64,000 nucleotides of DNA from DASZIT01 sp036268775 (GTDB lineage: Bacteria > Actinomycetota > Acidimicrobiia > Acidimicrobiales > RAAP-2): the NCBI GenBank assembly GCA_036268775.1, contig DATATM010000039.1:62001-126000 (forward strand), read 5' to 3'. How positions within the stretch are numbered: position 1 is the stretch's first letter; each line of letters begins with the position of its first letter. Both the position numbers and the translations under genes were made by a program. Shown here piece after piece: positions 49,920 to 60,897 of this stretch. The notes beneath the pieces were generated by a model that ran no database searches, was not told where the DNA came from, and was given only the letters and a program-made list of their open reading frames with translations.

Positions 49920-50614
49920 TTCAGTGGGGACCACACCGCGGTCCGCAGCAGTTTGCTCTGCCACTGGTCCCGGAGGTCGAGGGCATCGTGCATCCACGAC
50001 CCGGGCTGGGTGACCTCGGGGGGAATGTCGTTGGTGAGCAGGCGGATCAGGCGGGGAAGACTGGAGAGTTTCTGCATCAGGGTCACTTCGGGATACCGGC
50101 CAGCGCCGGGCAGGGATTGGAGGGCAAGCTCGATGTGCATCTGCATCTGCGAACCCTCGGCCCCGAGGGCCCGCTTGTAGATGTCGCCCGATGCCCGGGT
50201 GTAGTCGTGGATCTTCCCCGGAAATGGCCACATGGTGTCTTCCATGTACATGGCCGGCTCGTGGTCGACTTCGGTGGGGACCTCCTCCAACAATCCGATC
50301 GACGGTGACCATTCCAGGGGGGTCATGATCCGGGCCCGGGAGTCGTGCTGGAGCCCGTCGAGGTGCCGGGCCCAGGATTGCAGGTCGCCACCGGCCAGCC
50401 GTTCGGCCAGGCGCTCCCAGGCCGCCCCATCCTTCACCGCGGTCACCGTCACTACCCGGTAGGCGAGACCGCTGCCATGGGCGAGGTCGAAGTACCAGAG
50501 GAGTCGGGCGTCGGACCCCTTGGCCAGGGTGGGGAGCCAGCCGCTGCGGTAGGCATCCTCGAAATCGGCGGCGCGCTTGCCCACCACCTTGTGAACTTCG
50601 TGAACGAAGAGCAC
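49916..50614 (-). CDS. Conserved hypothetical protein, paralogue B
   Basis: 232 aa from a GTG with GAGAGGGGG upstream. Paralogue of 47686-48393. First gene of the leftward operon B-ligase-A, with ATGA coupling to the ligase. The intact shared motifs suggest both are functional rather than one being a relic. Function unknown; likely tied to CoA-ester metabolism by context. Confidence 0.72.
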   Translation of the reverse strand: MLFVHEVHKVVGKRAADFEDAYRSGWLPTLAKGSDARLLWYFDLAHGSGLAYRVVTVTAVKDGAAWERLAERLAGGDLQSWARHLDGLQHDSRARIMTPLEWSPSIGLLEEVPTEVDHEPAMYMEDTMWPFPGKIHDYTRASGDIYKRALGAEGSQMQMHIELALQSLPGAGRYPEVTLMQKLSSLPRLIRLLTNDIPPEVTQPGSWMHDALDLRDQWQSKLLRTAVWSPLK

Positions 50615-50847
50615 CGTCCCCCTCTCGACCCCACCACCCCGTTCCGGCGCGACCGGCTCTCGAACGCACCGGTGCACACCGAGGGAGCGCCAGCATGGTA
50701 ATTCTCACCCGCTCGACGGTCAACGCCGCCCTCCGCCGCCGGACCCGCCGGTTTCGGGCCGCCGCCCACCGGGTAGGTCTCAACCAAGAGACGGAGGTGT
50801 GCGATGCCCGTTTTGACCAACGAGAGCAGCCCCGCCGGCGGCGTCCG

Positions 50848-52752
50848 ATGAGCCCGGCCAACCAGACCGACGCCCGGTCCGTCACCGAAGCCGCCCGGGA
50901 GAAGGAATGGACCCGACCGAGCTTCGGTAAGGCTCTCTTCCTGGGGTCGTTCGACCTCGATCTGATCCATCCGCACCCCGAACCGACCGACGAGGAGCGC
51001 CGGAAGGGTGAGGCGTTCCTGGCCAAGCTGGAAGCGTTCCTCCAAGCCGAGGTCGATCCGTTGCTGATCGAGATGGAGGCCCGGGTCCCGGATCGGGTCG
51101 TCAAGGGTCTGGCTGAACTGGGCGCCTTGGGGATGAAGATCGACGAGCAGTACGGAGGTCTGGGACTTTCCAACCTCTACTACAACCGGGCGTTGTCGTT
51201 GGTCGGCTCGGTGCATTCGGCTCTGAGCTCGCTGCTGAGTGCCCATCAGTCGATCGGGGTCCCGGAACCTTTGAAGCTGTTCGGCACCGAGGAGCAGAAG
51301 CAGCGCTTCCTGCCTCGGGTCGCCACCAACGAGGTCAGCGCCTTCCTCCTCACCGAACCCGACGTCGGCAGCGACCCGGCCCGCATGGGTGCCACCGCGG
51401 AGCCCACCGCCGACGGGTCGGCCTACCTCCTGAACGGCACCAAGTTGTGGACCACCAATGGGGTGATTGCCGATCTACTGGTGGTCATGGCGGTGGTGCC
51501 GAAATCCGATGGCCAGCGAGGGGGGATCACCGCCTTCGTGGTGGAGGCCAACAGCCCGGGCATCCAGGTGCTGCACCGGAACGAGTTCATGGGCCTGCGG
51601 GGCATCGAGAATGGGGTGACCCGGTTCGAGGACGTGCGGGTCCCCGCCGAGAACGTGGTCGGCAAGGTGGGCCAGGGGTTGAAAGTGGCTCTCACCACCT
51701 TGAACACCGGGCGCCTCTCTCTCCCCGCCATCTGCGCGTCGTCGGCCAAGGTATCGCTCAAGATCGCCCGCACCTGGGCGAAGGAGCGGGTCCAGTGGGG
51801 GGCGCCCATCGGCCAGCACGAGGCGGTCGCCCACAAGCTCGCCTTCATCGCCGGCCTGACCTTTGCCATGGATGCGGTCGTCGAGCTGTCCAGCTCCCTG
51901 GCCGACCAGCAGCGAAACGACATCCGCATCGAAGCCGCCCTGGCCAAGCTGTACTGCTCCGAGATGTCCTGGCTGGTGGCCGATGAGATGGTCCAGATCC
52001 GCGGTGGCCGCGGCTACGAGACGGCCAAGTCCCTCCGGGCCCGGGGGGAGCCGGCCATTCCCGCCGAGCAGATCCTGCGGGACCTCCGCATCACCCGCAT
52101 CTTCGAGGGCTCCAGCGAGATCATGAAGCTGATGATCGCCCGGGAGGCAGTCGATCAGCACCTGTCGGTGGCCGGCGACCTGATCGATCCCGAGAAGGAC
52201 CTCTCGGCCAAGGCCAAGGCCGCCGGCCACGCCGCCCGGTTCTACGCCCGCTGGCTGCCGCAGCTGGCGACCGGCCCTGGACAGCGTTCGACCAGCTATT
52301 CGGAGTTCGGGGAGGACCTGGCCCCCCACCTCCGGTTCGTCGAGCGGTCAAGCCGGAAGCTGGCCCGCTCGACCTTCTACGGCATGTCCCGGTGGCAGGG
52401 CGGGTTGGAGCGCAAGCAAGGCTTCCTGGGCCGGGTGGTCGACATCGGCGCCGAGCTCTACGCCATGAGCGCGGCCTGTGTGAGGGCGAAGATGCTCCTC
52501 GACCGGGGCGACCCGGAGGGGGAGACGGCGGTCCAACTGGCCGCCCACTTCTGCCGCGGCGCCGAGCGCCGGGTCGACGGCCATTTCCACGCTTTGTGGC
52601 ACAACGATGACGACGACAACTATCAGGTGGCCCAATGGGTCCTGGAGGGCCGATACCGATGGAGCGAGGCCGGTGTGCTCGATCCTTCCCTCCTGGCCCC
52701 CGACGCCGATGGGCAGTTGGCGGAAGAGAGACAAAGCCTCACGGATAGGTAG
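50848..52752 (+). CDS. Acyl-CoA dehydrogenase (very-long-chain-like, with C-terminal extension)
   Basis: 634 aa. Core ACAD domain: AFLLTEPDVGSDPARM, LNGTKLWTTNG, FMGLRGIENGVTRFEDVRVP, RVQWGAPIGQHEAVAHKLA, QIRGGRGYETAKSL and ILRDLRITRIFEGSSEIMKLM. About 170 residues beyond residue 440 form a second helical domain as in VLCAD/ACAD9-type enzymes. Divergent from the acyl-CoA synthetase operon. Start at ATG 50848; the open frame to 50695 is not family-like. Confidence 0.9.
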   Translation: MSPANQTDARSVTEAAREKEWTRPSFGKALFLGSFDLDLIHPHPEPTDEERRKGEAFLAKLEAFLQAEVDPLLIEMEARVPDRVVKGLAELGALGMKIDEQYGGLGLSNLYYNRALSLVGSVHSALSSLLSAHQSIGVPEPLKLFGTEEQKQRFLPRVATNEVSAFLLTEPDVGSDPARMGATAEPTADGSAYLLNGTKLWTTNGVIADLLVVMAVVPKSDGQRGGITAFVVEANSPGIQVLHRNEFMGLRGIENGVTRFEDVRVPAENVVGKVGQGLKVALTTLNTGRLSLPAICASSAKVSLKIARTWAKERVQWGAPIGQHEAVAHKLAFIAGLTFAMDAVVELSSSLADQQRNDIRIEAALAKLYCSEMSWLVADEMVQIRGGRGYETAKSLRARGEPAIPAEQILRDLRITRIFEGSSEIMKLMIAREAVDQHLSVAGDLIDPEKDLSAKAKAAGHAARFYARWLPQLATGPGQRSTSYSEFGEDLAPHLRFVERSSRKLARSTFYGMSRWQGGLERKQGFLGRVVDIGAELYAMSAACVRAKMLLDRGDPEGETAVQLAAHFCRGAERRVDGHFHALWHNDDDDNYQVAQWVLEGRYRWSEAGVLDPSLLAPDADGQLAEERQSLTDR

Positions 52753-52871
52753 GACCCCGGCGGGATCCGAATTGGGGGAGGCGACGCCGACGGCCAACGG
52801 CGGGAAATATCTCCGACCCGCCGGCGGTTCACTTGGATGGGTGTCCTGCTATCCCCGTCGAAAGGTTGTGT

Positions 52872-53861
52872 ATGCCTGCCCCTCTCTCCATCCTGGATCT
52901 CGCCATCATCGGCAAGGGGGAAACCGCCCGGGACAGCCTGGACGGGAGCGTGGCTCTGGCCCGGCGGGCGGAGCGGCTGGGCTACCGCCGGGTCTGGTAT
53001 GCCGAGCATCACAACAACTCCGCCATCGCCTCCTCGGCCACCAGCGTGCTCATCGCCCACGTTGCCGCCCACACCGAGTCCATCCGGCTGGGGGCGGGGG
53101 GCATCATGCTCCCCAACCACTCGCCACTGATCATCGCCGAGCAGTTCGGCACCTTGGAGACGCTGCACCCCGGCCGGATCGACCTCGGGCTGGGACGCGC
53201 CCCGGGCACCGACCAGAACACCATGCGGGCCATGCGCCACGACGGGAGCGAGTCGGACCGGTTCCCCCAGGATGTGATGGAGCTCCAGGGTTACCTCTCC
53301 GGCCGCACCCGGATTCCCGGAGTGGAAGCCACCCCGGGGAAGGGGACCAACGTGCCGCTCTACATCCTCGGCTCCTCCCTCTTCGGAGCCACCCTGGCTG
53401 CCGCCCTCGGGCTGCCCTACTCGTTCGCCTCCCATTTCTCGCCGGGGGCGCTGGAGGACGCGGTCGCCATCTACCGCCGGGAGTTCCAACCCTCCGAGCA
53501 GCTCGACCGTCCCTATGTGATCGCCGGGGTCAACGCCATCGTGGCCGAGACCGAGTCAGAGGCGCAGACCCAGTTTGAGGTGTCCCGGCGGCAGCGGGTG
53601 GCCCGGATCCTGGGCCCCGACCGGCACTACACCGATGAGGAGGCCGATGCCATCCTCGCGTCCCCGCAAGGCCGGCACCTCGCCAACATGCTGAAGTACT
53701 CCGCCGTCGGCACCCCGACCACCGTCCGGGCCTATCTGGACAAGTTCGCCCAGCGCGCCGATGCCGATGAGCTGATCGTGGCCCATCTGGCCTCCTCGGT
53801 CGACGCCCGGATCCGGTCCGTCGACCTGCTGGCCGACGTCAGCACCCCGGTCCCGGCCTAG
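52872..53861 (+). CDS. LLM-class flavin-dependent oxidoreductase
   Basis: 329 aa luciferase-like monooxygenase of the MsnO8/YbhJ-like subgroup: LARRAERLGYRRVWYAEHHN, SIRLGAGGIMLPNHSPL, AEQFGTLETLHPGRIDLGLGRAPGTDQ. Uses FMNH2 or F420H2. AAAGG lies 8 nt before ATG 52872. Follows the acyl-CoA dehydrogenase by 119 nt. Confidence 0.88.
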   Translation: MPAPLSILDLAIIGKGETARDSLDGSVALARRAERLGYRRVWYAEHHNNSAIASSATSVLIAHVAAHTESIRLGAGGIMLPNHSPLIIAEQFGTLETLHPGRIDLGLGRAPGTDQNTMRAMRHDGSESDRFPQDVMELQGYLSGRTRIPGVEATPGKGTNVPLYILGSSLFGATLAAALGLPYSFASHFSPGALEDAVAIYRREFQPSEQLDRPYVIAGVNAIVAETESEAQTQFEVSRRQRVARILGPDRHYTDEEADAILASPQGRHLANMLKYSAVGTPTTVRAYLDKFAQRADADELIVAHLASSVDARIRSVDLLADVSTPVPA

Positions 53862-53883
53862 GCGCGAGACCACCCCTTGGGGG

Positions 53884-54849
53884 TCAATGGAGACGGACCC
53901 TCGGGTCCAGCACCGCGTAGAAGACATCGACGGCGATGTTGGCCACCACCACCGCCGCCGAGGCCACGATAACGATCCCGATGATCACCGGCAGGTCCTG
54001 GTTGTTGATGGCCTGCACCGCGGTGAACCCGAGGCCGGGCATCCCGAACACGGTTTCGGTCACGATGGCCCCGCCGGCCAGCACCCCGAGGTCGATGCCG
54101 AACTGGCTGATCACCGGGGTGAGGGCGGATCGAAGGGCGTGCCGGTAGATCACCCGATTCTCGGACAAGCCCTTGGAGCGAGCGGTGCGGATGTAGTCCT
54201 CGTTCAACACGTCGAGCATCGAGCCACGGGTGAGCCGGGTATAGGCAGCCGCCGACACCAGTGAGAGGGTGATCCAGGGCAGCACCAGGCCCTCGAACCA
54301 CTTCAACGGGTTGGCGGTCAGGTAGGTGTACCCGGCGCCGGGGAACAGGTGAATCCCGTGGAGGGCGAACTGATAGTAGAAGACGTAGAGGAGCAGCAGG
54401 CCGAGCACGAACGACGGCATCGAATAGAAGAACAGGGCCAGGACGGTGACGATGCGGTCCCAGATGGACCGGCTGCGGACCGCGGAGAGCACCCCGGAGA
54501 GGACGCCGATGATCAGCCAGAGGACAGCCGCCCCCAGGGCGAGGGACAGGGTGATCGGGAAGGCCTCTTTGAGGATGGAGGTCACCGGCTGGCCGTGGTA
54601 GTAGGAGTAGCCGAGGTTGCCGTGGAGCAATCCGTCGAGAAAGTGCCAGTACTGGGTGGTGAGCGGTCGGTCGAGCAGCAGCCGGTGGGCGACCAGGGCC
54701 ACCGTCTTCGGAGTTGCCTCTCGGCCGGCCAGGGTGCGGGCCACGTCGGCCCGGCCCGGACCGACGTAGAAGATCAGGAAGACCACGATGGTCACCACGA
54801 ACATCACGAACACCCCGAGCAGCACACGTCGGATGAGGAAACGGACCAC
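53884..54849 (-). CDS. ABC importer permease, DppB/OppB type
   Basis: 321 aa, about six membrane segments, EAA loop in YIRTARSKGLSENRVIYRHALRSALTPV. N-terminal MVRFLIRRVLLGVFVMFVVTIVVFLIFY is typical of the B-type subunit. GTG start with TAGGAG 6 nt upstream; 8 nt after the DppC-type gene. Last gene of the five-gene importer operon. Imports peptides or nickel-type substrates. Confidence 0.9.
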   Translation of the reverse strand: MVRFLIRRVLLGVFVMFVVTIVVFLIFYVGPGRADVARTLAGREATPKTVALVAHRLLLDRPLTTQYWHFLDGLLHGNLGYSYYHGQPVTSILKEAFPITLSLALGAAVLWLIIGVLSGVLSAVRSRSIWDRIVTVLALFFYSMPSFVLGLLLLYVFYYQFALHGIHLFPGAGYTYLTANPLKWFEGLVLPWITLSLVSAAAYTRLTRGSMLDVLNEDYIRTARSKGLSENRVIYRHALRSALTPVISQFGIDLGVLAGGAIVTETVFGMPGLGFTAVQAINNQDLPVIIGIVIVASAAVVVANIAVDVFYAVLDPRVRLH

Positions 54850-54857
54850 GACTGCTC

Positions 54858-55835
54858 CTATTTGTAGAGTTGCTCGGCGCGGGGATCGAGGGCGTCCCGC
54901 AGGCCGTCACCGAAGATATTGAACGCCACCGTGGTGATCAGCAGGGCGAGACTCGGGAAGAGCAGGTACCACCAGGCCTGCTGATAGATCTGCTGGGCCC
55001 CGGAGATCATCGTCCCCCAGTCGGCGGTGGGCGGAGGCACCCCGACGCCCAAATAGGACAGCGAGGCCTCGATCACGATGGTCACCGGGATCAGGAGGGT
55101 GGCGTAGACGATGATCGGGGCGACGATGTTGGGCAGGATGTCGATGAACATGATCCGCCAGGGGCCGGCCCCGAGGGCCCGGGCCGCCTCGATGTACTCC
55201 TTCTCCCGCAAGGACAGCACCTGACCCCGCACCACCCGGGCGACGGCCGCCCAGCCGAAGATGGCGATGACCACGATCACGATGGTGAGGCTCGGGTGGC
55301 TGATCGACACCAGGGAGATGGCGAACAGTAAGAAGGGGATGGACAGCACGATGTCGATGATCCGGGCGATGATGGTGTCGACCACCTTGCCGAAATAGCC
55401 CGCCGCCAGCCCGAGCACGGTGCCCAGGACGACCTCGGCACCGGTGGCCACCACCCCGACGATCAGCGAGATGCGGGCCCCGTAGGCGATCCGCACCAGG
55501 ACGTCCCGTCCCTGGTCGTCGGTGCCCAGCAGGAACGTGCTGTTCGGCCCCACCGGAAGCCCGTCGGGACTCAGGCCGGTCTGGCGGAACTGCTCATAGA
55601 CCCCGTGCCCGGTGATCGCCGCGATCACCGGTGCGAAGATCGCCACCAGGATGATCACCACCACCACTCCGAGGGCGATGAGCGACGCCCGGTCACGACG
55701 GAGGCGCTCGTAGGCCAGCCGCCAGGGGCTCCGGCCCTCGATGATGGTGGCGGCCGCACCCTCCGGCGGGGGTGCGCCGGAGGTGGCCTCGGCATTCTCG
55801 ATGGCGACGCTGTCGCTGGGGCTCAGGGACATCAT
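54858..55835 (-). CDS. ABC importer permease, DppC/OppC type
   Basis: 325 aa. N-terminal OppC-N segment SPWRLAYERLRRDRASLIALG, then GTDDQGRDVLVRIAYGARISL, and the EAA loop YIEAARALGAGPWRIMFIDILPNIVAPII. C-terminal NIFGDGLRDALDPR is the family signature. Partner of the DppB-type subunit. Confidence 0.92.
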   Translation of the reverse strand: MMSLSPSDSVAIENAEATSGAPPPEGAAATIIEGRSPWRLAYERLRRDRASLIALGVVVVIILVAIFAPVIAAITGHGVYEQFRQTGLSPDGLPVGPNSTFLLGTDDQGRDVLVRIAYGARISLIVGVVATGAEVVLGTVLGLAAGYFGKVVDTIIARIIDIVLSIPFLLFAISLVSISHPSLTIVIVVIAIFGWAAVARVVRGQVLSLREKEYIEAARALGAGPWRIMFIDILPNIVAPIIVYATLLIPVTIVIEASLSYLGVGVPPPTADWGTMISGAQQIYQQAWWYLLFPSLALLITTVAFNIFGDGLRDALDPRAEQLYK

Positions 55836-55848
55836 TCGGTCCTCTCGG

Positions 55849-56937
<1,089 letters not shown>

Positions 56938-56947
56938 GGTCGGCTTC

Positions 56948-57979
56948 TCATGGTCGACTCGGGGTGGGGAGTTCCTCGCCCACCACCTTGGCCCGCAGCG
57001 CCGTCCGCTCCACCAGGTCGAGGGTCAACCAGCAGGCCGACGTGTGGGTCGGGTTGCCCCCGACTTCGAACAACGGCGGCTCCTCGGTCCGACAGCGATC
57101 CATGACGTAGGGGCACCGGGGATGGAAAGGGCACCCGCCCGGCAGATTGATCAGGCTGGGGGGCTGGCCGGGGATGGGGTGCAGGCGCTCCCGGACGCCT
57201 CCGTAGGCGGGCAGCGACTGCAGCAGGCCCTCGGTGTAGGGGTGATGGCTGGCCCCGAAGATCTCGTAACGGTCAGCCTTTTCCATCGCCGATCCGGCGT
57301 ACATCACCACCACATCATCGGCAACCTCGGCCACCACCCCGAGATCGTGGGTGATGAGGATGATGGCGGTCCCGAACTCGTCCTGGAGCCGGCGCATGAC
57401 TTGGAGGACCTGCGCCTGCACGGTGACGTCGAGGGCGGTGGTGGGTTCGTCGGCGATGAGCAGCTTCGGGTTGAGGGACATGGCCATGGCGATCATCGCC
57501 CGTTGTCGCATCCCGCCGGAGAACTGGTGAGGGAAGTCGTCGACCCGGCGGTCGGGTTGGGGGATGCCCACCAGGCCGAGTAACTCCACCGCCCGCGCCC
57601 GGGCCTGGGCCTTGGAGATGTCCTTGTGGTTGTTTCGGATCATCTCCACGATCTGCCAGCCCACCCGGTAAAAGGGATGAAGGCTGGACAGCGGATCCTG
57701 GAAGATCATCCCGACCTCGTCGCCCCGAACCGAGCGCAACGCCTTCGGGTCCATGGCCAGGAGGTCGTTTCCCTCGAACCGCGCCTGGCCGCTGACCCGG
57801 GCACCCCGGGTCAGTCCCATGATGGTCTGGGTGGCCACACTCTTGCCGGATCCCGATTCGCCCACGATCCCCAGGGTCTTGCCGGGCTCCACCATGAAGG
57901 AGAGTCCTCGCACCGCCTGGACCACCCCATCCGGCGTCGGGAAGGAGACATGGAGATCGCTCACTTCCAGTAAGGCCAA
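56948..57979 (-). CDS. ABC importer ATPase, DppD/OppD type
   Basis: 343 aa. Walker A GESGSGKSV, signature SGGMRQRAMIAMAM, Walker B LLIADEP, H-loop THDLG, and the OppD-type C-terminal Cys set CPFHPRCPYVMDRC. TTG 57979 chosen since GGAGGAGGGA lies just upstream; a 16-residue longer frame has no site. 111 nt after the binding-protein gene. Confidence 0.92.
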   Translation of the reverse strand: MALLEVSDLHVSFPTPDGVVQAVRGLSFMVEPGKTLGIVGESGSGKSVATQTIMGLTRGARVSGQARFEGNDLLAMDPKALRSVRGDEVGMIFQDPLSSLHPFYRVGWQIVEMIRNNHKDISKAQARARAVELLGLVGIPQPDRRVDDFPHQFSGGMRQRAMIAMAMSLNPKLLIADEPTTALDVTVQAQVLQVMRRLQDEFGTAIILITHDLGVVAEVADDVVVMYAGSAMEKADRYEIFGASHHPYTEGLLQSLPAYGGVRERLHPIPGQPPSLINLPGGCPFHPRCPYVMDRCRTEEPPLFEVGGNPTHTSACWLTLDLVERTALRAKVVGEELPTPSRP

Positions 57980-58090
57980 TCTCCCTCCTCCCACGATGCG
58001 CCGGCTGAAGCTGTGGTGCCAACCCAACCGGCTTCCCGAAAACTAGTCCGAGAAGCGCGGCCGGGCGGTGACCACTGACCTAGTTGCTAG

Positions 58091-59917
58091 TTATTTGCTG
58101 AGCCAGACATTGGTCGGGTCGCTCTGCTCATAGACAGCCATGTAAATGGCGTTGTGCACCTGGGACCCATGGATCTCCGGCTGGTTGGGGGCGGTGATCG
58201 GGAAGATGGCCGCGTCCTTCATCGTCTCGATGTCCGCCTGGTGCCACAGGGTGCCGGCGGCTGCCACCGTCGGAGCCTTCAGGGCAGCGTCAATGATCGG
58301 ATTGAGGGTCGGGTCGTTGAACAGCCCGAAGTTGGAGGATGTCGGCGGCAGGACCCGACCATCGAACAGCGGCGGGAAGAAGGAAGCGGCGGCATTGCCG
58401 TACCAGTCGGGTGACCAACCGGCCAGGGAAAGGTCCCACACCCCGCTCTGGGCCGTCGTCGGCACCTCCAGGTACTTGGTGTAGAAGTCGGCGTTCGGCA
58501 CCCCGACTCCGGTCACCGTGATCCCGATCTTGCCCAGGTCAGCTTGGATGGTCTGGAACATGCTGTTGGAAAGGGTGGAAGCGGGACGGTAGAGGAACTT
58601 GAGGGTCAGCCCGTTCGGGAAGCCGGCCGAAGCCAGCAACTGCTTGGCCTTGGTCGGGTTGTAGGTGTACTGGGAGTAGGAAGGCGCCGAACCGGTGATG
58701 CCCGGAGGCAGGATCTGGGTGAGCGGCGGTGAGACCTGCGGCCCCCCGGCATCCTGGATCAGGTCGGTGCGGTTGAGCCCGTACTCGAGGGCCTGGCGAA
58801 CCGCCAGCTTGCCCAAGGCACCGCCGTTGTTGGGCGACTGGGCGTTGAAGATCACGTAGGGGTTGGTCGAGAACTCCGACTCCAGGCTCAACCTCGGATC
58901 ATTGGCCGCCAGCAGGCTCGGAATGTCGCTGGGAGGCACGTAGCTGTCCCACTCCATGTCGGCCTGCGGGGAGTTGGTGAGGATCTGCTGTTGGATCGAT
59001 GCCTGGGTGCCCGTCTCGTTCACGTCGATCTGGTTGACATAGGCCTTCCGGATCGGGTCGGTGCTCGCCTTCCACACCGGATTGCGCACGAAGTCGATCG
59101 TCTTGGCTGGGTCATAGCTCTGGACCTGGTAGGGACCGTCGGAGATGGTGTGCTGGGCCAGGTCATTGCTCCCGGGGAGGTAGTTGAGGTACTCCACCGG
59201 AGCCGGATCGAAGGCGTTGAGGGCCAGCATGTTGGTGAAGTACGACGTCGGCTGGGTCAACTGGAAGTCGATGGTGAGTGGGTTGGTCGGGTCAACGGTG
59301 GCGCCGGTGATGTTGTTGGCGGTGACGTAGGCCTTCTGAGCCGCCGGGTCGGTGGAGGACACGTTGGAGAACCCGGTGCAGAACGCCGCATAACCGACGA
59401 TCAGGTTGCTGAAGTCGGGCTGGCCACCGAAGGGCTGGGTTGGGTTGCAGGTTCGCTTGAGACCGAGCACGGCGTCAGCCGCGGTGACCTGGCGGGACGG
59501 GGTGGTGTTCCACATGGCTCCGGTCCGGATGGTGACCGCGTAGGTCAGTCCGCCGTTGCTGACGGTCGGATTGGCGGTGGCCAGGTCAGGAACCGGGTCG
59601 GTGGTCTGACCCTGGATGGCGGGATAGGTGTACAGGCTCCGGCTCCACATGCGGAGGCCGAGGTAGCCGACCGCGTAGTAACTGACGTTGGGGTCCATGA
59701 AGTCGACATCGCCGGTACCGAGCATGGTCAAGGTCCCGCCCCGGACCGGGGTTCCGGAGGAATTGGCGGCATAACGCTGATTGGGGAGGGATCCGCTCCC
59801 TCCGCCCGCCGCGGTGGTGGCGGTTGTCGACGGGGTCGAACTACTGCAGGCCGCCGCCAGCATCCCCAGCGTGGTCGCTATCGCGACCATCATCATCCTG
59901 CGCTTCGAATGTCCCAT
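58091..59917 (-). CDS. Peptide-type solute-binding lipoprotein of the importer
   Basis: 608 aa. Lipoprotein signal with lipobox LAAAC (Cys24), Ser/Thr/Gly linker, then SBP_bac_5 domain (GGTLTMLGTGDVDFMDPNVSYY, VRQALEYGLNRTDLI). First gene of the operon; GAGGAGGGG lies before the ATG. In-frame extension to 60106 lacks a site and a signal peptide. Substrate not predictable. Confidence 0.92.
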   Translation of the reverse strand: MGHSKRRMMMVAIATTLGMLAAACSSSTPSTTATTAAGGGSGSLPNQRYAANSSGTPVRGGTLTMLGTGDVDFMDPNVSYYAVGYLGLRMWSRSLYTYPAIQGQTTDPVPDLATANPTVSNGGLTYAVTIRTGAMWNTTPSRQVTAADAVLGLKRTCNPTQPFGGQPDFSNLIVGYAAFCTGFSNVSSTDPAAQKAYVTANNITGATVDPTNPLTIDFQLTQPTSYFTNMLALNAFDPAPVEYLNYLPGSNDLAQHTISDGPYQVQSYDPAKTIDFVRNPVWKASTDPIRKAYVNQIDVNETGTQASIQQQILTNSPQADMEWDSYVPPSDIPSLLAANDPRLSLESEFSTNPYVIFNAQSPNNGGALGKLAVRQALEYGLNRTDLIQDAGGPQVSPPLTQILPPGITGSAPSYSQYTYNPTKAKQLLASAGFPNGLTLKFLYRPASTLSNSMFQTIQADLGKIGITVTGVGVPNADFYTKYLEVPTTAQSGVWDLSLAGWSPDWYGNAAASFFPPLFDGRVLPPTSSNFGLFNDPTLNPIIDAALKAPTVAAAGTLWHQADIETMKDAAIFPITAPNQPEIHGSQVHNAIYMAVYEQSDPTNVWLSK

Positions 59918-60390
59918 AGACGAACCCCTCCTCGTTCGGTGGTCGACACCAAATGCCGACCGCGATGTGAATCCTTCAGCCGGTCTTTGCTGTGATGAAC
60001 CCGCGCGTCCCCCCGGACCGGAAAAGTTCCGGCGCGAGGGAGTGAGAGCAACGACCGCGGCGGTCACCAACTGGGACCGCCCCCGCTGATTCAGTCGTGA
60101 GTTCAAGCACTGGAATCGAACCTAGCAGCGTTCGTCACGCGGACGTCACGCGAAAGTTACATGGTTGTTACGTGGCCGTGAATTGTCCACACCCTCAAGC
60201 GGTTCTATCCGCAGCCCGGTTGATATTCACTCATATGGCGTACCCGATGAAACAAGTTTCAAACGCGGGTGGCAGGCGACAACCTTCAATGCAGTGATCG
60301 TTTCAAGTCGAGATGACGCGACTGTCATGTCTTGGCTGGCGCCCAACAGTCAGATGACACGGCGGTCACTGAGCCACCACCGGGGAGGAA
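59918..60390. other. Intergenic region upstream of the importer operon
   Basis: About 470 nt. Must contain the importer promoter; the most A/T-rich part is 60140-60310. I see one good inverted repeat, at 60248-60261 (listed separately), but no well-spaced -35/-10 pair. No credible ORF. Confidence 0.4.
60248..60261. promoter_or_regulatory. Palindromic site upstream of importer operon
   Basis: TGAAAC-AA-GTTTCA, a perfect 6-bp inverted repeat about 330 nt upstream of the binding-protein gene and after the convergent SRPBCC gene end. Possible regulator binding site. Confidence 0.35.
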
Positions 60391-60897
60391 TCAGTCGTCG
60401 CCGGAGAATCCGGGAGGTGGGCCCTCCTGGGGACCGAGCGTCGGTTCGAACGCGACGCGGTACTGGTCGAAGAGAGGCTTCCACTCCTCGAGGGGGTTCT
60501 CCCCGGAAAGTCGGGCCAGACAGGCCTCCCAGCCGGCGGCGTTGCGGGCGGCAATCCCGCGGTCGAGCTCGTCGGTGAGGACCAAGAGGGTGGCGCCATC
60601 CCCTTGGGGGGTGAGCACGAAGCGAAGGGTTTCGTCGCCCCAGGTGTAAGCCAGCCGGCGCGGTTCCTCGAGTTCGAGCACGGTGCCGGTGAAGTCGGGC
60701 GCCTCGTTCTTCCGAAACACAAAGGTAAGGGTGGCCCCGACTTTCCACTCGTCGGTGATGATGTCGGTCGGGAACCAGGCCTTGAGCTCTTCCCGGTCGA
60801 TGAGGGATCGCCACACCTCTTCAGGCGAGTGGGGGAGGAGACGTTCGAATCGGATGACGGGTCGTGCCCCGTTGGTTTCGAGCGTTCCGTTGGTCAT
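60391..60897 (-). CDS. SRPBCC (AHSA1-type) domain protein
   Basis: 168 aa. IRFERLLPHSPEEVWRSLIDREELKAWFPTDI and YTWGDETLRFVLTPQGDGATLLVLTDEL are the AHSA1/START-like fold that binds hydrophobic ligands. ATGA overlap with the ArsR gene upstream; this ArsR-SRPBCC pair is common in actinobacteria. Confidence 0.88.
   Translation of the reverse strand: MTNGTLETNGARPVIRFERLLPHSPEEVWRSLIDREELKAWFPTDIITDEWKVGATLTFVFRKNEAPDFTGTVLELEEPRRLAYTWGDETLRFVLTPQGDGATLLVLTDELDRGIAARNAAGWEACLARLSGENPLEEWKPLFDQYRVAFEPTLGPQEGPPPGFSGDD

Noticed and set aside
48402..51173. A 923-codon open frame including the acyl-CoA synthetase
   Set aside because: The first 418 codons run out of frame through paralogue B; the real start is the ATGA overlap at 49919.
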